From positions 5,890,001 to 5,954,000 of the forward strand of contig JAGUCH010000003.1 of assembly GCA_019096065.1 (NCBI GenBank): a stretch of DNA of 64,000 nt, in the 5' to 3' direction. Under the pieces are notes generated by a model. It searched no databases and was not told the origin of the DNA. It saw only the letters and a list, made by a program, of their open reading frames with translations. Both the position numbers and the translations under genes were made by a program. The stretch's first letter is position 1. Every line of letters starts with the position of its first letter. Below are positions 34,909 through 47,090 of this stretch, piece after piece. The DNA comes from Paracyclopina nana. Taxonomy: Eukaryota; Arthropoda; Copepoda; Cyclopoida; Cyclopettidae.

Positions 34909-35012
34909 CTTACCTTGGCACTGACTTGTCCACAAGTGTTGGATGCTACGTTCCTCGACAACGAACACCTGTTGAAGGTTAACACTATTATGAATTGACT
35001 TTCAGGTGAATC
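34909..35012. promoter_or_regulatory. Very short divergent promoter, unknown gene / EDC3
   Basis: Only 104 bp lie between the two start codons, so both 5' UTRs and the core promoters must overlap or lie within neighbouring leader introns. Inferred from spacing only. Confidence 0.4.
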
Positions 35013-36525
35013 ATGGACGTGCAGTGGATTGGAAAAGGTGTTGACCTCAACTGTGGGCCCCTTGGAGCTGTTCAAGGTGTGATTGACGGCGTGCACTTGG
35101 AGCAGCAAACGATCACCATCAGGAATGTCATTCACAATGGCATACCTAGCAAAATGTCGAGCATTACTATCGAGTAAGCTCATCGCTTATGGAAGCTAGT
35201 TTTTCGCATGAGTTTTAGCTATTTTTCTCTCTAGGGCTCGAGACATTAAAAGTATTGAGTTTGTCGATGCTCCTTCAAATGCTTCAGCCTCAACGTCAAA
35301 CCAGATCAGGAAAACGGCCACTAGCACGGTTACTACCAAGAAGAAAACTCGACCAGTGGCTGAAAGTCTTGCCATGAACTCGGCAAATAAAAAGGCCCAA
35401 TCACCAGGAGTATTCGACTCTCGTATGAGTCCCAAAAAAGGCTTTGAGTCTTACGCTCACCGTGCTCCTATGCCCAGACACAAGCAAAGGGACGAAGATT
35501 GCTTTGGAATTGACGTGGGCAACATTCACATGAAGGAAGAATTCGATTTTGAGGGCAATCTTGCACTATTTGACAAGCAACGCGTGCTTGAGGAAATCGA
35601 GTCTAACCAGCCCGATGTTGTGAGGCTGGTGGATCATAACCGGAGAGGCGGTAAAGTTAAGGAAGAGACTCGCCAACAAAAGCCGAAGGGAGGCCCCGAG
35701 CCAAAGTACAGGAATGATCAAAATGTTATCGAGTCTGCCCCGGCACAGTTTCGACTCATCCAGACCGCAGATACTCCAATGGGAGAGTACATGACGGAAT
35801 CAGGCCTCATTGTGCCTGCAATCTCCTACCGCCTCAGGGAGTGCTTGATGGCGGCAGCCAAAGCCAAAGGAATCAGCCAAGAGAGGTTTGTGGAGCTTGT
35901 TGCGAGAACAGGGACGGAGGTTGCCGTCCAACTTCTCGGTGGGTCAAGGCGGTTGAATCCAGATAACAGCCATCAAGTTCCACTTTGCGTTATTTTATGT
36001 GGACCAGGTCGGACAGGAGAGTATGGTCTAGCTATCAGCAGGCATTTAGCCACCCAGGGCAGCATAAAAACTGTGGCGTTCATCCCACAATTGGATTTAT
36101 ATCAGCCCACTCAGGCCAATGAATTGGCCATGTACAAGTTATGTTGCAAGGATAGCTCGTCAAAGCTCATCAAAGATATTCACGACTTGCCAGTTGGAGC
36201 AGTTGATCTCGTGATCTTGGCCCTTGACGATCACGACTTTTGGGAGCAGGAGCGATCGCAGCCATGGCACAGTGGGGCAATTCGTTGGTGTAGGGGGCAG
36301 CGGGCACCAGTAATGGCAGTTGATCCTTTGCCTAGCCCTTTGAGTTCCCCTATTTCCTGCAAGGCCTCTTTGGTTCCCGGTCTCCCTCTTTGGTATGAAG
36401 GCACCGACGTTGGCAAGCTATACATGGTGAACTTGGCGATCCCAAGCAAAGTGTACAAGGACGTTGGAATCGCCTATCACCCACCATTCGGTGCGAAATC
36501 TTACGTGACCCTTGACGCGGTCTGA
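35013..36525 (+). CDS. EDC3: Enhancer of mRNA-decapping protein 3
   Basis: P-body scaffold that binds DCP2 and DDX6 and stimulates decapping. Two exons, 35013-35173 and 35235-36525, give 483 aa. N-terminal LSm-like domain (WIGKGVDLNCGPLGAVQGVI, TITIRNVIHNG), a basic Ser/Thr linker, the FDF motif region (EEFDFEGNLALFDK), and a C-terminal YjeF_N Rossmann-like domain (MGEYMTESGLIVPAISY, VILCGPGRTGEYGLAISRHL, VDLVILALDDHDF, LYMVNLAIPSKVYKDVGI). Length and order match the animal orthologues. The first exon encodes the LSm part alone, and the start ATG follows a short leader after a CAG. Confidence 0.95.
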
Positions 36526-37118
36526 TTTTGCTCCACTAGATGACTATACTAATGAGGCATTTGAACTTTCCCTTTTCCGAATTTCATCATAAGGGCATAA
36601 GGTCTAGTACGTATTTTAAGCATGTTTAACGTCGACTCGAGATTTTAAATAATGACTACATGCTACTCCCCATACTCAAGATATGCGCTTTCCTTGCCTT
36701 TCAAGAATATCTATTTTCTTCGAAAAAAGAACCTTTATGCTTTGAGACTTCATTAGCTAATGAATGCTGCATATACAATTGGTGTATAATAATAAATTGC
36801 GTGCCAATTAAGTGCGCCTTGAGAATTTTTGTCTAGGTGTGACTGCAATTTATCGCCGATACGAGGAAGTCGGTCTGGGAGGGTGCAATGACTTCGCACT
36901 AGTATTTACGGTTGAGGCTTTCCTTTTTGGTCACGTGACCTGCAATATCGACCCTCTCTATTCATCTCCAGTAGTAGTAGTAAAAGTAGAACATAGATGA
37001 GCATGGATCGACGCTGAAACATTTGGGCCTTCCCTTTGTGTGCGTGACTCTTTAGCGAAGAAATAAGTGTGCATCGGTGTGCGTTTCAGTCGTTCCGCAG
37101 ATTGGAGCCTGAATTATG
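36526..37118. other. EDC3 3' flank and ZDHHC upstream region
   Basis: AT-rich EDC3 3' UTR (AATAAA-like at about 36,790), then sequence leading to the palmitoyltransferase promoter, with an E-box-like TCACGTGA near 36,931 and a GTAGTAGTAGTA run near 36,971. No gene recognised. Confidence 0.35.
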
Positions 37119-37129
37119 TATATAAATAG
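37119..37129 (+). promoter_or_regulatory. TATA box of the DHHC palmitoyltransferase gene
   Basis: TATATAAATAG, a near-perfect TATA box, followed by a G/C-rich CAAGGCGCGC and a candidate initiator about 25-35 bp downstream (around 37,145-37,155). The ATG lies 136 bp further on. It is the clearest core promoter element among the host genes in the window. Confidence 0.6.
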
Positions 37130-37264
37130 GCAAGGCGCGCTGTTGAGTTACAGCGCAGATTACCACTACAGGGCTGCATACCGATAAGCTGACTGGAGCA
37201 GTTTTCTGCTTCGAGTTTACCGTATCAGTGTCAGTGAGTATAGAATGGAACTTCGAAGGCACTC

Positions 37265-39158
37265 ATGTCAGTGAACAAGCTTACCAAAATGATTCGCAGG
37301 CTGCCCCAGACGCCCCGCAGAATCAGGCTAAAGGGCATGGGAGCCCTTAATATCCTTCTCATGACAATTCCACCTTTGTTCAACATCAGCTTAGTGTCTT
37401 TACTGTCATATTACACTGTTCAACTGAACAGTGATGCCAAAGAGTTCTGGATCCTGGTAGCTGTCTTCATAGACTCACAATTGCTCTGCAACTGGATTCA
37501 GTTTCTGAGGCATCAATCAGTCATCAAAGCAAGCAAGAGAAACTTTCCAGGTACATCACTTTAATCAATATGTGTCAATGGAATTATATGGCTGATCATG
37601 TTTTATTTCAGGCTATGTGCATCGATACCCCTCTCTTACGCATAGTAAGGATCCCAGAGAGATTAATGACGAATTCGAAGATGCAAAGAGAACTTGGAAA
37701 GAGTGTGACGCTTGTGACCTGCATATTCCCCTGAGAACGTATCATTGCAGTCTGTGCAATGCTTGCATTTCCATCCCGGATCATCATTGCTACTTCCTCG
37801 GCAGATGTGTGGGAAGGGCAAATCAAAGATTTTTCATTTGCTTTGCATTCTATGCCTGCATAGGATCATTTCTGGGAGTACATAGCCTCATTCAGGTAAA
37901 TATATGTACATATTTAATTGATTAAAAACCACTGTGACTTGCATAGCAATTTGACGTTTACTAAAAAATCAGGCTAAATTAATCGCTACTCGAAACATGA
38001 ATTACCATGTTTGATGGCTACATTTTATTTAAAAATGTGAACTTACACCTTTCATGCTAGATTTGCATTTCATCGGTTGGATCTATTCATCATCGCAATT
38101 TGTTCAAGCGCTCGCTGAGCTGCCAGCGGCTATTAGGATTTTCTTAAAACATGGCTACATCATTAATAGTTTCACCATTGCAAATCTCTTGGTTTACAGA
38201 TACTGGAATAAAAAAATATTTTCAAAGTTTTATTTTTCAAAAAACCCTCCGAATTATTTTATGATATGTCTATGCTACAGAAGGCTATATAGATGAAATT
38301 ATTCAAAATTAAGTAATGCAATTTAAAATCACTTAAGCTTATTGAAAATTAAATAATCTTATTTAAAAGCACATAAGCTTAGCTTATGATATAAAATAAT
38401 TTGCATACTAGATCACCAAATCTGTTGAATATCACATATAGGCTAATTGAAAATCGAATAATTTTATTGAAAGTCTCATAAAGCGCGAAAAGCTTACTCA
38501 AAGTTAGATTCGCTAGCTAATCTAAATCTAGAAAATTGAAAATTATCCGTAGGTTTCAATAAAAGTGTGATCATTTAAACTCCATAAGATTTTGATTTAC
38601 AACTATGTACATTGCCAAACTAGCAGAAAGGCGCGAAATTGCAGTATTTAAGTCAACTGAATTGAATACACAATAATTTCACATTTTTAGGTTATGGGCT
38701 ACTACAGAGACTACTCAAGCATGGAAATATTCTACTATCTCTTACCGGTGATGAGTGTTGCTTACTTTTCTGGTCATGGGGGCATCCAAAGCTTTGAACT
38801 ACTCTATGTTGGTCTCATCGACTTTGGCATAGGCAGTTTTCTCTTTTGTGGCTTCTTGGTCATCATTGGTTTCATTAGTGTTTTCTCGGGTGCAACCCCG
38901 AGGGAATCGAGGAGAAAAGTCATCACCGATGACATGATATACATGACCAATGGACAGCGGTTTACTCAAGTATTTGGCAAATGTGGACTTCTCCATTTCT
39001 TTTCCCCATTCTTACCCTTTCCAAACCCACGAGTGGATGAGGGGTACAGAAGAATAATTACCTACAATAGTGACAGGGTGGTGGATGGTCTGGTTGTGAC
39101 CACCAACTTTAATGACTCTAATGACGAGAGGTTCAACTTGCTGGACAATGAAGTATGA
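37265..39158 (+). CDS. DHHC-type protein S-palmitoyltransferase (ZDHHC22/24-like)
   Basis: Integral membrane enzyme adding palmitate to protein cysteines. Exons 37265-37550, 37612-37895 and 38691-39158 give 345 aa. Two N-terminal membrane segments (about residues 29-50 and 58-76), then the Cys-rich domain CDACDLHIPLRTYHCSLCN...IPDHHCYFLGRCVG containing the catalytic DHHC. Two or three more membrane segments follow (FFICFAFYACIGSFLG, IFYYLLPVMSVAYF, FLFCGFLVIIGFISVF). After DHHC the usual Pro-Trp is Tyr-Phe, as in divergent ZDHHC22/24-type members. The 795-bp second intron is large for this region and AT-rich; no coding content was found in it. Subfamily is tentative. Confidence 0.9.
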
Positions 39159-39446
39159 AGTTGAAAGGAGAGGCAGTTAAATCCATTCACTTTTGTAACA
39201 CCCTTGAATTTATCTAGACATTCTTGAGTCAATTTGCTGTGAAATCCAAGAAGACAGAGTGACAGCTAGCTCACTGGGTAATTATATGGACTGCAAGCAA
39301 CTCAAGACGAACTGCATGGGTATACTATACACACGTACTAACTATGGTAGCAAACACATGTTGATCTCATTTGTGATTTTACAGTGCTTTTCGTTCAAAA
39401 ATAAATAAAGCTGTGAGAGGTAAGAACAGAAGTGGTATTCAGTTTA

Positions 39447-40127
39447 TTATATGTCATTAAGATACTCAATGTCTGGAGACTGGTAATACTTAACATTCCG
39501 CAAGTGAGACTTCACAATGAGCACACAATACACATTGAGGAACATCCAAATCCAATTACACAGGGCCACAAAGACAGTCTCTAGATAGATGTAGTAGCCA
39601 AATACGAGCCACAGGCCAAACATTGCTTGAAAGAGGATGGCGACGTAAACGCAATACACCCAAGGTAGCATAAAGCCTCTGATGTCTGTATTCACGCCAA
39701 TTATCAGACCAACGCTGAGAAGCCACAAAACGATGAAGTAAAATATTACGAATCCGCCAGCCCCTTGCAGGCTTCCAGAATTGAGATCTGAAAAAAAGCA
39801 TTTTAGCAATATTTTCCTAATACAAACTAAAATCTGAGTGAAAATGCCAATTAATGAAAGTAATGTTCGCGCAGCACTATTGAGAAACAATTAAAAGGCG
39901 ATTTTGAACCAATCTTTTTAAGTAAGATTATGATATAGTAAAAGTGTCTGACCTGTTTCAAAAAAGGGCAGGTACAGCTGAGATGTGTCACCCCCAGATA
40001 GGACATACGCAGTATAAGTGATCAGGCACACCGAGATTGCCATGGAATATATGGCCACCGCCAGGGTGCCATCCTTGACATTATTGTGCCAGAAACAAGG
40101 TGACCAGCAGCTTTTGAGGTGTGCCAT
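39447..40127 (-). CDS. Four-transmembrane protein, arthropod tetraspan type
   Basis: Two exons, 40127-39953 and 39787-39447, give 171 aa. N-terminus [15 protein letters not shown], then four hydrophobic segments: [61 protein letters not shown] and [22 protein letters not shown]. The tail is short and hydrophilic ([21 protein letters not shown]). The Cys-containing N-terminus followed by GT and a hydrophobic segment resembles LAPTM- and pasiflora-like arthropod four-TM proteins, but I cannot assign it to either. The Tyr-rich C-terminal tail could hold a sorting signal. Confidence 0.75.
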
Positions 40128-40356
40128 GGCTTCGTTATTTTTGTTGCTTGTCCGTCAGCTAGCAGCTATGACTGCTAACACAGGCTTGGCAGGTAGAAAA
40201 CTCTCGCGTATGCAGCAAAAGCTGCAGCATAGTAAGGTAAACGACGGAAGGACACAATATTTTCAGCGCATTGTATGCATTGCATTATTACGCGCAAAAG
40301 CTAACGCGCAAGCTAAAAAGCCTTATTTCAATGTAGGAGCGATTTATTTATCAGCC

Positions 40357-41391
40357 TTAATGAACAGAAGTGACTTTCATTTGCAAGCTCAATTCACGCT
40401 TGTCTCGGTGGAAAGAAGCCTTTGTTCGATCTGGGTCGACTTTGAAGGGGAGAAATACGTCCAAAGAATAGTAATCACTTCCCAAAATCATTCGATCTTG
40501 GCCAAGTTCCAGAGAAATTTCATCCTTGGAAAACACCTTAGGAAGAGAGATGGTAGCATTCAGCGTTTCTGGGAGATCTTCAGTGGGTGGTTCTTTGATA
40601 AGAAGTAGACGTGGACTTTCCTTGACGGGAGTAATCAAAGCTTTCGATGAAATTGGCTCCATTTGGAAGTCGCTTGAGACTTCTTGGATTTTGGACGCAG
40701 ATGCTCGATGTTGAATCACATGTCTTTGTGGCTTCCCCATAAACTTTTTGTTGCGCAAAATACTCCAACTTTGCCGGTCAAGATTGCACGATTCACCATA
40801 TTTTTCGCATAGCCCCTCCATTGCAAGATGAACCAAAAATGTGGTAAAAGTAATGCTATCAACCATGGTTTGATCATACCAAACGCTATTGACAGCCACA
40901 TCGCAGGCCAGGCAATCCTTGCCAGACTTGTCTTTTTCAGTTCTAGGGGCTCCCAAGCTCATGGGAATCCTATGCAAAAAATTCCTTATGAACCCAACCT
41001 GGAGAATATTTAAAAAGAGCATTTACCTGAAATCCGAAGAATAGTCGTCATTGGCAATAATGGTTTGAAGAGCATCTTCGGTAATTGGCCTCGGAGGTGG
41101 AATAGCCTGAACTTTGCAAATGTTGATAAACACTTTGTTCCCCTCAATGTTTCTTGTTTTTACACACATGCCAGGATCGGGGATGACTGAAATTGAGGGC
41201 ACCAACTCAGAATCTGGGATGAGGCTGCTTGCGCCACTGAGCCTTTTATTCTCCTGACGGAAAAAGGGCAAATCACCAGACTCTCCAGAGCTATCATCAA
41301 TAATTCTTAGATTCTTGTCGAAAATGTCCTCATCGACTTCGAGCTTAGTGGGCTGGAAAATGCCACCCTCAATTTTCTTGGATACGTTCAT
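40357..41391 (-). CDS. PIH1D1: PIH1 domain-containing protein 1 (R2TP complex)
   Basis: Adaptor of the R2TP/HSP90 co-chaperone complex that recruits phosphorylated clients (PIKK kinases, snoRNP and polymerase assembly). Two exons, 41391-41027 and 40969-40357, give 325 aa. The PIH1 domain contains PDPGMCVKTRN, KVFINICKV, PPPRPITEDALQ, IPMSLGAPRTEKDKSGKDC and CDVAVNSVWY. The C-terminal CS-like domain has NATISLPKV and YYSLDVFLPFKVD. The start lies only 46 nt after the stop of the upstream same-strand mL63 gene, suggesting a shared transcript or an extremely short intergenic promoter. Confidence 0.92.
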
Positions 41392-41437
41392 GACTAAGCT
41401 CTAAATAACTACTATAATGTCTCTTTTTCAACGTCTG

Positions 41438-41899
41438 TTAAAACTTTTGCCACGTTCCAGTTTTCTTCAAGACCTGGTAGTGGTAACTCAAGGGTCTAGG
41501 AGCAAACTGGGTAGCCTCTAGGAAGGCTTTTTCCATTTTATGCACCAAATCGGCTTCTTCTTTGTCAATCTCTCGATACAATAGTCTCTCTTGCTCCTGA
41601 AACGCAAGCAATTGAAATAAGAGCTAGTCGCGCATAAAATGATAAAAAACTGAGTTACTCACAACTGAGGCAGCAGGATTCATGCAATAGAAAATGTTTT
41701 TCTTTTCACGATCAATGTCTTTTTGCATTTTTTCCAAGTGCCATTGTCTAACATTTTTCACCATTTGCCTCTTTCTAGAACATGAGAATATTTAGTCAAT
41801 ACAGGGGGTCGTAATGCGAGGAACTTCTTATTACCCTAGATAGATGTTGCCTGGTGGTCGACTTTTAGGCCACTTGCAAAGCACAAGGCCAAGACGCAT
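41438..41899 (-). CDS. MRPL57: Probable mitochondrial large-ribosomal-subunit protein mL63
   Basis: A three-exon gene assembled by eye: 41899-41835, 41774-41663 and 41596-41438, with in-phase joins giving 111 aa. It begins MRLGLVLCKWPKSRPPGNI, continues LGKRQMVKNVRQWHLEKM, and has DREKKNIFYCMNPAASVEQE. It then continues with a charged helix and ends LKKTGTWQKF. The pattern G-x3-hydrophobic-GK near the N-terminus, then NxxRxL-like basic helix, EQE and a terminal T-x-W-x-K parallels human mL63 (102 aa). Similarity is modest and judged by eye, so the name is provisional. It lies 46 nt upstream of PIH1D1 on the same strand and is divergent to TIMELESS. Confidence 0.62.
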
Positions 41900-42331
41900 A
41901 CTGTCGCAATATTAATGACAATCTAAAAGCTCATGACTTTCAATGACTGACCAAGAATTGTTGGGAAGTTGCACTCTTCAGATTGGCGAAAAACTGCATC
42001 AACTTTGTTTATTTATTTTCTACGTTTTGTGAGTACTGCAGCGTCCTCTATATTTTTTCTTAAACTTTTTAAATTGATTATCAAAGTCGGATATGCTCTA
42101 CGCGATCTTCCTAAATAATATACAATGAGAAAGCAAAATTGTTGTATGATGCTCTTTCTAAGCAATAATCTCGAAAACAGTTATTAGTTATTGTTTTATA
42201 GTTTTATATAGGTGGCGCTTTTTTCCGTTTGTTTCCTTTTCTGACAAGTCTAGGCGGGAATCAAATTCTGCTCAGTTCCCTCAGTTTTCTTTATGAGCAT
42301 TGAGTTCTGATTTCTGTCTTCTGACAGCAAA
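41900..42331. promoter_or_regulatory. Divergent promoter region, mL63 / TIMELESS
   Basis: About 430 bp of AT-rich sequence between divergent start codons, ending in a pyrimidine-rich leader before the TIMELESS ATG. No TATA box singled out. Confidence 0.4.
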
Positions 42332-45300
42332 ATGGAATGGCGGGCGGAATTGGAATCTACTTGCGCTGCCCTAGGAACTTCCGACGGAATCAACTATTTC
42401 AAAGATGAAGAGTGTCTTGAGTGCGTCAAGGATCTTATCCGCTTCCTCCGAAGAGACGACTCGAGCCATGTTTTACGCAGGAGTCTCGGTCAAATCGGAG
42501 TCGTTCAGTCCGATTTGATTCCTTTGCTGCGAGACTACTCTGATGAAGAGGAGCTCTTTGACTTGGTCTTGAGGCTGCTTGTCAACCTCACTGGCCCAGA
42601 ACTATTGCTGTTTCGCGAAGAGCTCCCCGAGGACAAGGTCACTCGCAACCACTACATAGAGTTGCAGACCTTTAGACAGGCCTACAAGAGAGCCTTTGTC
42701 GACGAGAAACTTTGGGCTGTTCTCACCCAGACCCTTGGCAAGCTTCTTCGCAAAGACTACAGCGAGCGAAGCGAAGAGGATGGACTTGTCATCGAGCGGA
42801 TTCTCATTTTGGTCCGCAACATCCTTCAGGTTCCTCGCGATACGCTTGGTGAGAGAAGAACGGATGATGAAGCGAGCATCCACGATCAGGTCTTGTGGGT
42901 ACTTCACAAATCAGGCATGGAAGATTTGTTGCTCTACGTTGCCTCATCCTCTGAGGAAACGCAATACTGCCTTCATGTGCTTGAAATCATCAGTTTAATG
43001 TTTCGCGAGCAAGACCCCAAACATTTGGCGTCCGCAGACTTTCAAAGGTCAAAAGAAGAAAAGCGTCAAGATGAGATGGAGCTGCTCAGGTTGAGAGAAA
43101 AAGAAATGGAGAAGCAGAAGCAAAAGTTCCACCAAGTCAAATCAGCACGACACTCGCGCTTTGGTGGAACCTTCACTGTTGCCAATGTCAAGTCGATCAG
43201 CGAAAAGAGCCTCATCTATCATCGGCCCTTGACTTCGATGAACAACCTCAACTTTGACAAGGAAAAGCGGCCCAAGAAGGTAGCGAAAAACCGCAGGATG
43301 CCTGATGACCCCGAGGCTGGAAAAAGGAGGTCAACTTTGGCCATACGACTCTTTTTGAAGGAATTCTGCGTGGAATTTCTTCATGGGGCTTACAACAATT
43401 TGATGTCTGTCGTCAAAGACAGCCTAGTTCGACATAAGGCTCAAAACAACGATGAGACCTATTACCTGTGGGCCATGAAGTTTTTCATGGAGTTCAACCG
43501 CGAGAATAAGTTTCGCCCTGATCTGGTGATTGAGACACTCGCCAAGTCCTCATTTCATTTTGTTCAGAATCAAATCGAAAACTACAAGGACAATTACGAG
43601 CATGAGAAGAAGAATCGTCCTATGTGCTTGATTTGGGGTCGTAGAATGCACTTGGCAGTTCGTGCGTACCAAGAGCTATTGCTCAATTTAGTTGCCATGG
43701 TCTCGAGTAAGGACCCCAAAGTACGTGATTCGGGGATGGTCTTGAGAGCAGATGTCTTTTACGAGCCCGAATACAGAGAGCTCTGCCTCAATCAGTTGGC
43801 TTTGTATCAGCCAGAAAAAATGAGCCTTTCTCACCTGAAGGACCTGGTTGAAACTACCCACGTATTTCTTAAGCTGATGGAACACATGTCCAAATCGAGC
43901 CACATTATGGTTAGCAGCAAGAAAGTCAAGAAAAAGTCGAGTAAATCGGTAACAAAATCCAAGTCGAGCTTGAACAAGGACGGCTTTGTGAACCAAAGGG
44001 AAGCTAGCGAGCAAAAGTGGGATGAGATTTCGTCTGAGCTTTCTCGCTTATTGCAAAACACAAAAGAGGATTTGCCTGATGTTGGGGCGCCCTTTGATGC
44101 TGCTTCGCAGGTGCCAATAGATGATCAGAAAGTGCATGCTCTCTTTAAAATTCAGAACGCACTCAAAACGAGCCAGCCCGAAATTGCGATTGCACTATTA
44201 AGGGCTTCTCGTGAAGTGTGGCCAGAAAACGATTCCTTTGGAGCAGCCGACGCTGAGCCCGAGGATGAGTTCATGGCGATGAGAGAAATTTTGTTTGCTG
44301 ATATTCCTACGCCCAGTGACATGAAGGAAGAGCAAGCTGATGAAAATGACGAAGAGGCAAACAACATTTTGGAAAAGCAGGAGATTGAAGAGGATGATGA
44401 CGAAGAGGAAGAGGAGATTGTGACTACATCTCGGGTTGAGCAAGAGTTTGACTTCAACACCTTTGTCCAGAGGTTTGCCGTGAAGAGTGTTTGTGCGAGT
44501 TACTCAATTTTGCTGGCAAATTTTGACAAGAACACAGATCACGTCAATCACTGCATCATCAAGATGTTTCACAGGATAGCTTTCGACCTTAAGCTACCTG
44601 GGCTTTTGTTCCACTTTTCCATCTTGAGGAGTTTCCAGAAAATTCACCGCGAGTATAGGCTCAACCCGAGCAACGCTAGCATGCGAGACTTGAATCGGTT
44701 TGCTAAATATTTGCTGCAACTGTTCTTCGAGTTGTCCCACAAAAATCCTCTCATTTGGATGGAGACATGTTTCTGGAAAACGAGCCGCGAGGCCTCCGAG
44801 ATCGAGCATGGCTATGGCACTCAAGCTGCGACTAAAAAGCAAAAGGCCTCCTACTGGTGCGAGGAAGACGAGGAGAAATTAACTCGTGTTTTCCACCAAA
44901 TCAAGGAGATGAATCTAGACAAGCCTCGCAACGCAGACGAAAACGCAGCCGATATGTTGGACGATATTACGGCATTTTTTCAAGACTCGAATAAGAGTCG
45001 TCGCCAAGTTGTACGCAAATTGAAGGAGATGGGTCTCATCAAGGTAAGCCCTTTTCTTATGACTATCATTTTGGGATCAATGAATTTTTATTTTACTTTT
45101 CCTCGCAAAGGCGTGAAAAATATCAGTTATCAGCCAATTTGTCCATAAGTAGCTGTCTCACACCAAATTGTGATATCTTCATCATCCCTTTTATTTGCTG
45201 CTCTGATAGTAATTAATTTCTTTGCAGGACGCGAAAGAAGTAACCAAAAAGCCCTTAAAATCACGGGCGCCCAAAAACTGGTCTGATGAAGAAATAGAAA

Positions 45301-46732
45301 AACTTAAGGCTCTGTATGCAGAATTTAAGGATGCCATGGACCCTGTAAATAGAATCATGGAGCAAATGGTCATCAAGAGGTCAAAGAAAAGAGTTGTTGA
45401 TAAGATTATGGGTAAGTTCCTAAGTACCCGATTCATTTACTTTTTATTTTTTACTTTTTGCTCCATACAGAGCTGGGATTGTGTGATGATAAGAAGAAAC
45501 TGTCCAAGAAGAGAGTTAGACGCGGATTGAAGGAGGGAGATCCTGGGTACTTGGAAAGTGCGTCAGAATCGGATTCTGCCCTCGAGGACAGTAGCAGTGG
45601 CGATGAGAGTGAGGTAGAGGCGGAAAAAGAAATCAGCGTAGACAAATTGAAGGAAATAGCCTCTGCAGTCCTGGGAGACCAAGCGCTGAAACCTGCTTTA
45701 GAGTGGCTCAAAGCACGGATTGATGATGAGAAGGAAGATCGAGGAATGGACAGTGATGAGCCAGAGGATGTTCCCATTGTGCCGATAACTGATGAGTGTA
45801 TTTCGGCTGTGGAGCAATCATCTTTTGCTGATTTGATGCGTTCTCTCCAAATTATTGCACCCAGTCATCAAGAACGATACTGGCGCATTCCAGCATCGCT
45901 ATCAGAAACTGCCTTGGCTGCCAAGTCAAAGTTTCTGGTTAAGCTCCTTGAAAATGATTTGGACTTTGCTGACTTGGATTTATCTCAGGTAGCAAGAGAA
46001 GTGGTTAAACAGAAAAAGGAGAAGCGAGGGCCCAACAAATGGATGCCTATTCGAAGACCGGTGAATCAAGAACTAATGGAGTCAAACTGCGAGAAAACTC
46101 AAAAAGGAAACCCAACTCCTAAGGGAAAATCTACTCCAAAAAGACGAAGAGCTGTCCTCCAGGATGACTCTTCATCCGATGAAGATCAGGAATCCAAAGA
46201 GCCTGACGTTGAAGATAAGGAGACTATTTCATTGCCCTCAAGAGATAGGCTACTTTCTGGCTCAGACACCTCCGATGATGGCGTGGACGATCCTTTACCC
46301 ACCCGAAGGCTTCCGTCAGATGACGATACCTCTGATGATGGTGTAGATGATCCTTGGCCTATCAAAAGGCTCCCGTCTGATACTGACCACGATAATTCGG
46401 CTGCAATGACAACTGTCAATGAAGTGACTATGGATACCAGCCAAGCGAATACAACTAGGCCCACATCCAGGAGCTCAACGAGTTCTAGCTCTAGCTCCAG
46501 AAGCTCTTCAAGATCTAGAAGTGTGACGAAAAGCCCGGTTCGAAGCTCATCATATCTACTGTCTTCAGCAAGCAATACACCCAAGAGACCACTGTCATCC
46601 CCGTCCCCTATTAAGAAAGACAAAAAGGCCAAGATCCTTGATGGTAGTGACAGCTCCGAAGATGAAGGAATGTGTCCCAAGCCTTCTAACCTAAGGTCTA
46701 AAAGAATTTTATCAAGTGACGATGACGAATAG
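42332..46732 (+). CDS. TIMELESS: TIMELESS / timeout (Tof1-Swi1 family), replication-fork protection protein
   Basis: Scaffold of the fork-protection complex with TIPIN, needed for checkpoint signalling and fork pausing; the timeout-type gene rather than the insect circadian tim. Three exons, 42332-45043, 45228-45411 and 45471-46732, give 1385 aa. The N-terminal TIMELESS domain is well preserved (EECLECVKDLIRFLRRDDS, VLRRSLGQIGVVQSDLIPLL, LVLRLLVNLTGPELLLF, RTDDEASIHDQVLWVLHKSG, HSRFGGTFTVANVKSIS). Mid-protein helices follow (LFLKEFCVEFLHGAYNNLM, YLWAMKFFMEFNRE), then acidic linkers and a C-terminal region with RSLQIIAPSHQERYWRIP. The Ser/Asp-rich tail holds a near-perfect internal duplication (DTSDDGVDDPxPxxRLPSD) at about 46,264-46,380. 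The last ~20 codons are duplicated downstream. Confidence 0.95.
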
Positions 46733-46791
46733 AAATAAAGTTGATTTATGATTGCTAACAATTTTTGGTCTTTAAAAAAAATTATGATCAA
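46662..46791 (+). repeat. Tandem duplication of the TIMELESS 3' end, copy 1
   Basis: The ~130 bp spanning the last ~23 codons, the stop and ~55 bp of 3' flank (ATGAAGGAATGTG...AATTATGATCA). This is the functional copy that ends the TIMELESS frame. Confidence 0.85.
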
Positions 46792-46794
46792 TAA

Positions 46795-46872
46795 ATGAAG
46801 GAATGTGCCCCAAGCCTTCAAACCTAAGGTCTAAAAGAATTTTATCAAGTGGCGATGACGAATAGTAATTAA
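46795..46872 (+). repeat. TIMELESS 3'-end duplication, copy 2, left part
   Basis: Repeats ATGAAGGAATGTGCCCCAAG through the GACGATGACGAATAG-equivalent stop (one or two substitutions versus copy 1), then stops at the TTAA where the foldback element is inserted. The remainder of copy 2 lies at 56996-57052. Confidence 0.85.
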
Positions 46873-47086
46873 GAGTCTATGCAGGAGCCAGGTGGCAAAT
46901 TCATGGTAAGCGAAAATTCTAGAATGAAATGACACCTATCCCAATAGTACCCCCATATAGTGGGATGATTAAGTTATTATGCAACATGGGCTTAGAAATG
47001 CTCCTGGGCTGAGCTAGAGGCCAATTTTTGGACCTAGGTGAAAAATTGGCGATTTTTTGGCTCTTTTTACAAAGCATTAAAAATTC

Positions 47087-47090
47087 AATT
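47087..47090. repeat. Target-site duplication of the LTR element, left (AATT)
   Basis: AATT at 47087-47090 matches 54656-54659. The undisturbed right arm of the foldback reads TTCAATTGCTCC once, which confirms a 4-bp duplication. Confidence 0.9.

Noticed and set aside
38054-38296. 80-codon frame within the long ZDHHC intron
   Set aside because: AT-rich chance frame without motif; the intron ends fit GT-AG and exon 3 continues the enzyme.
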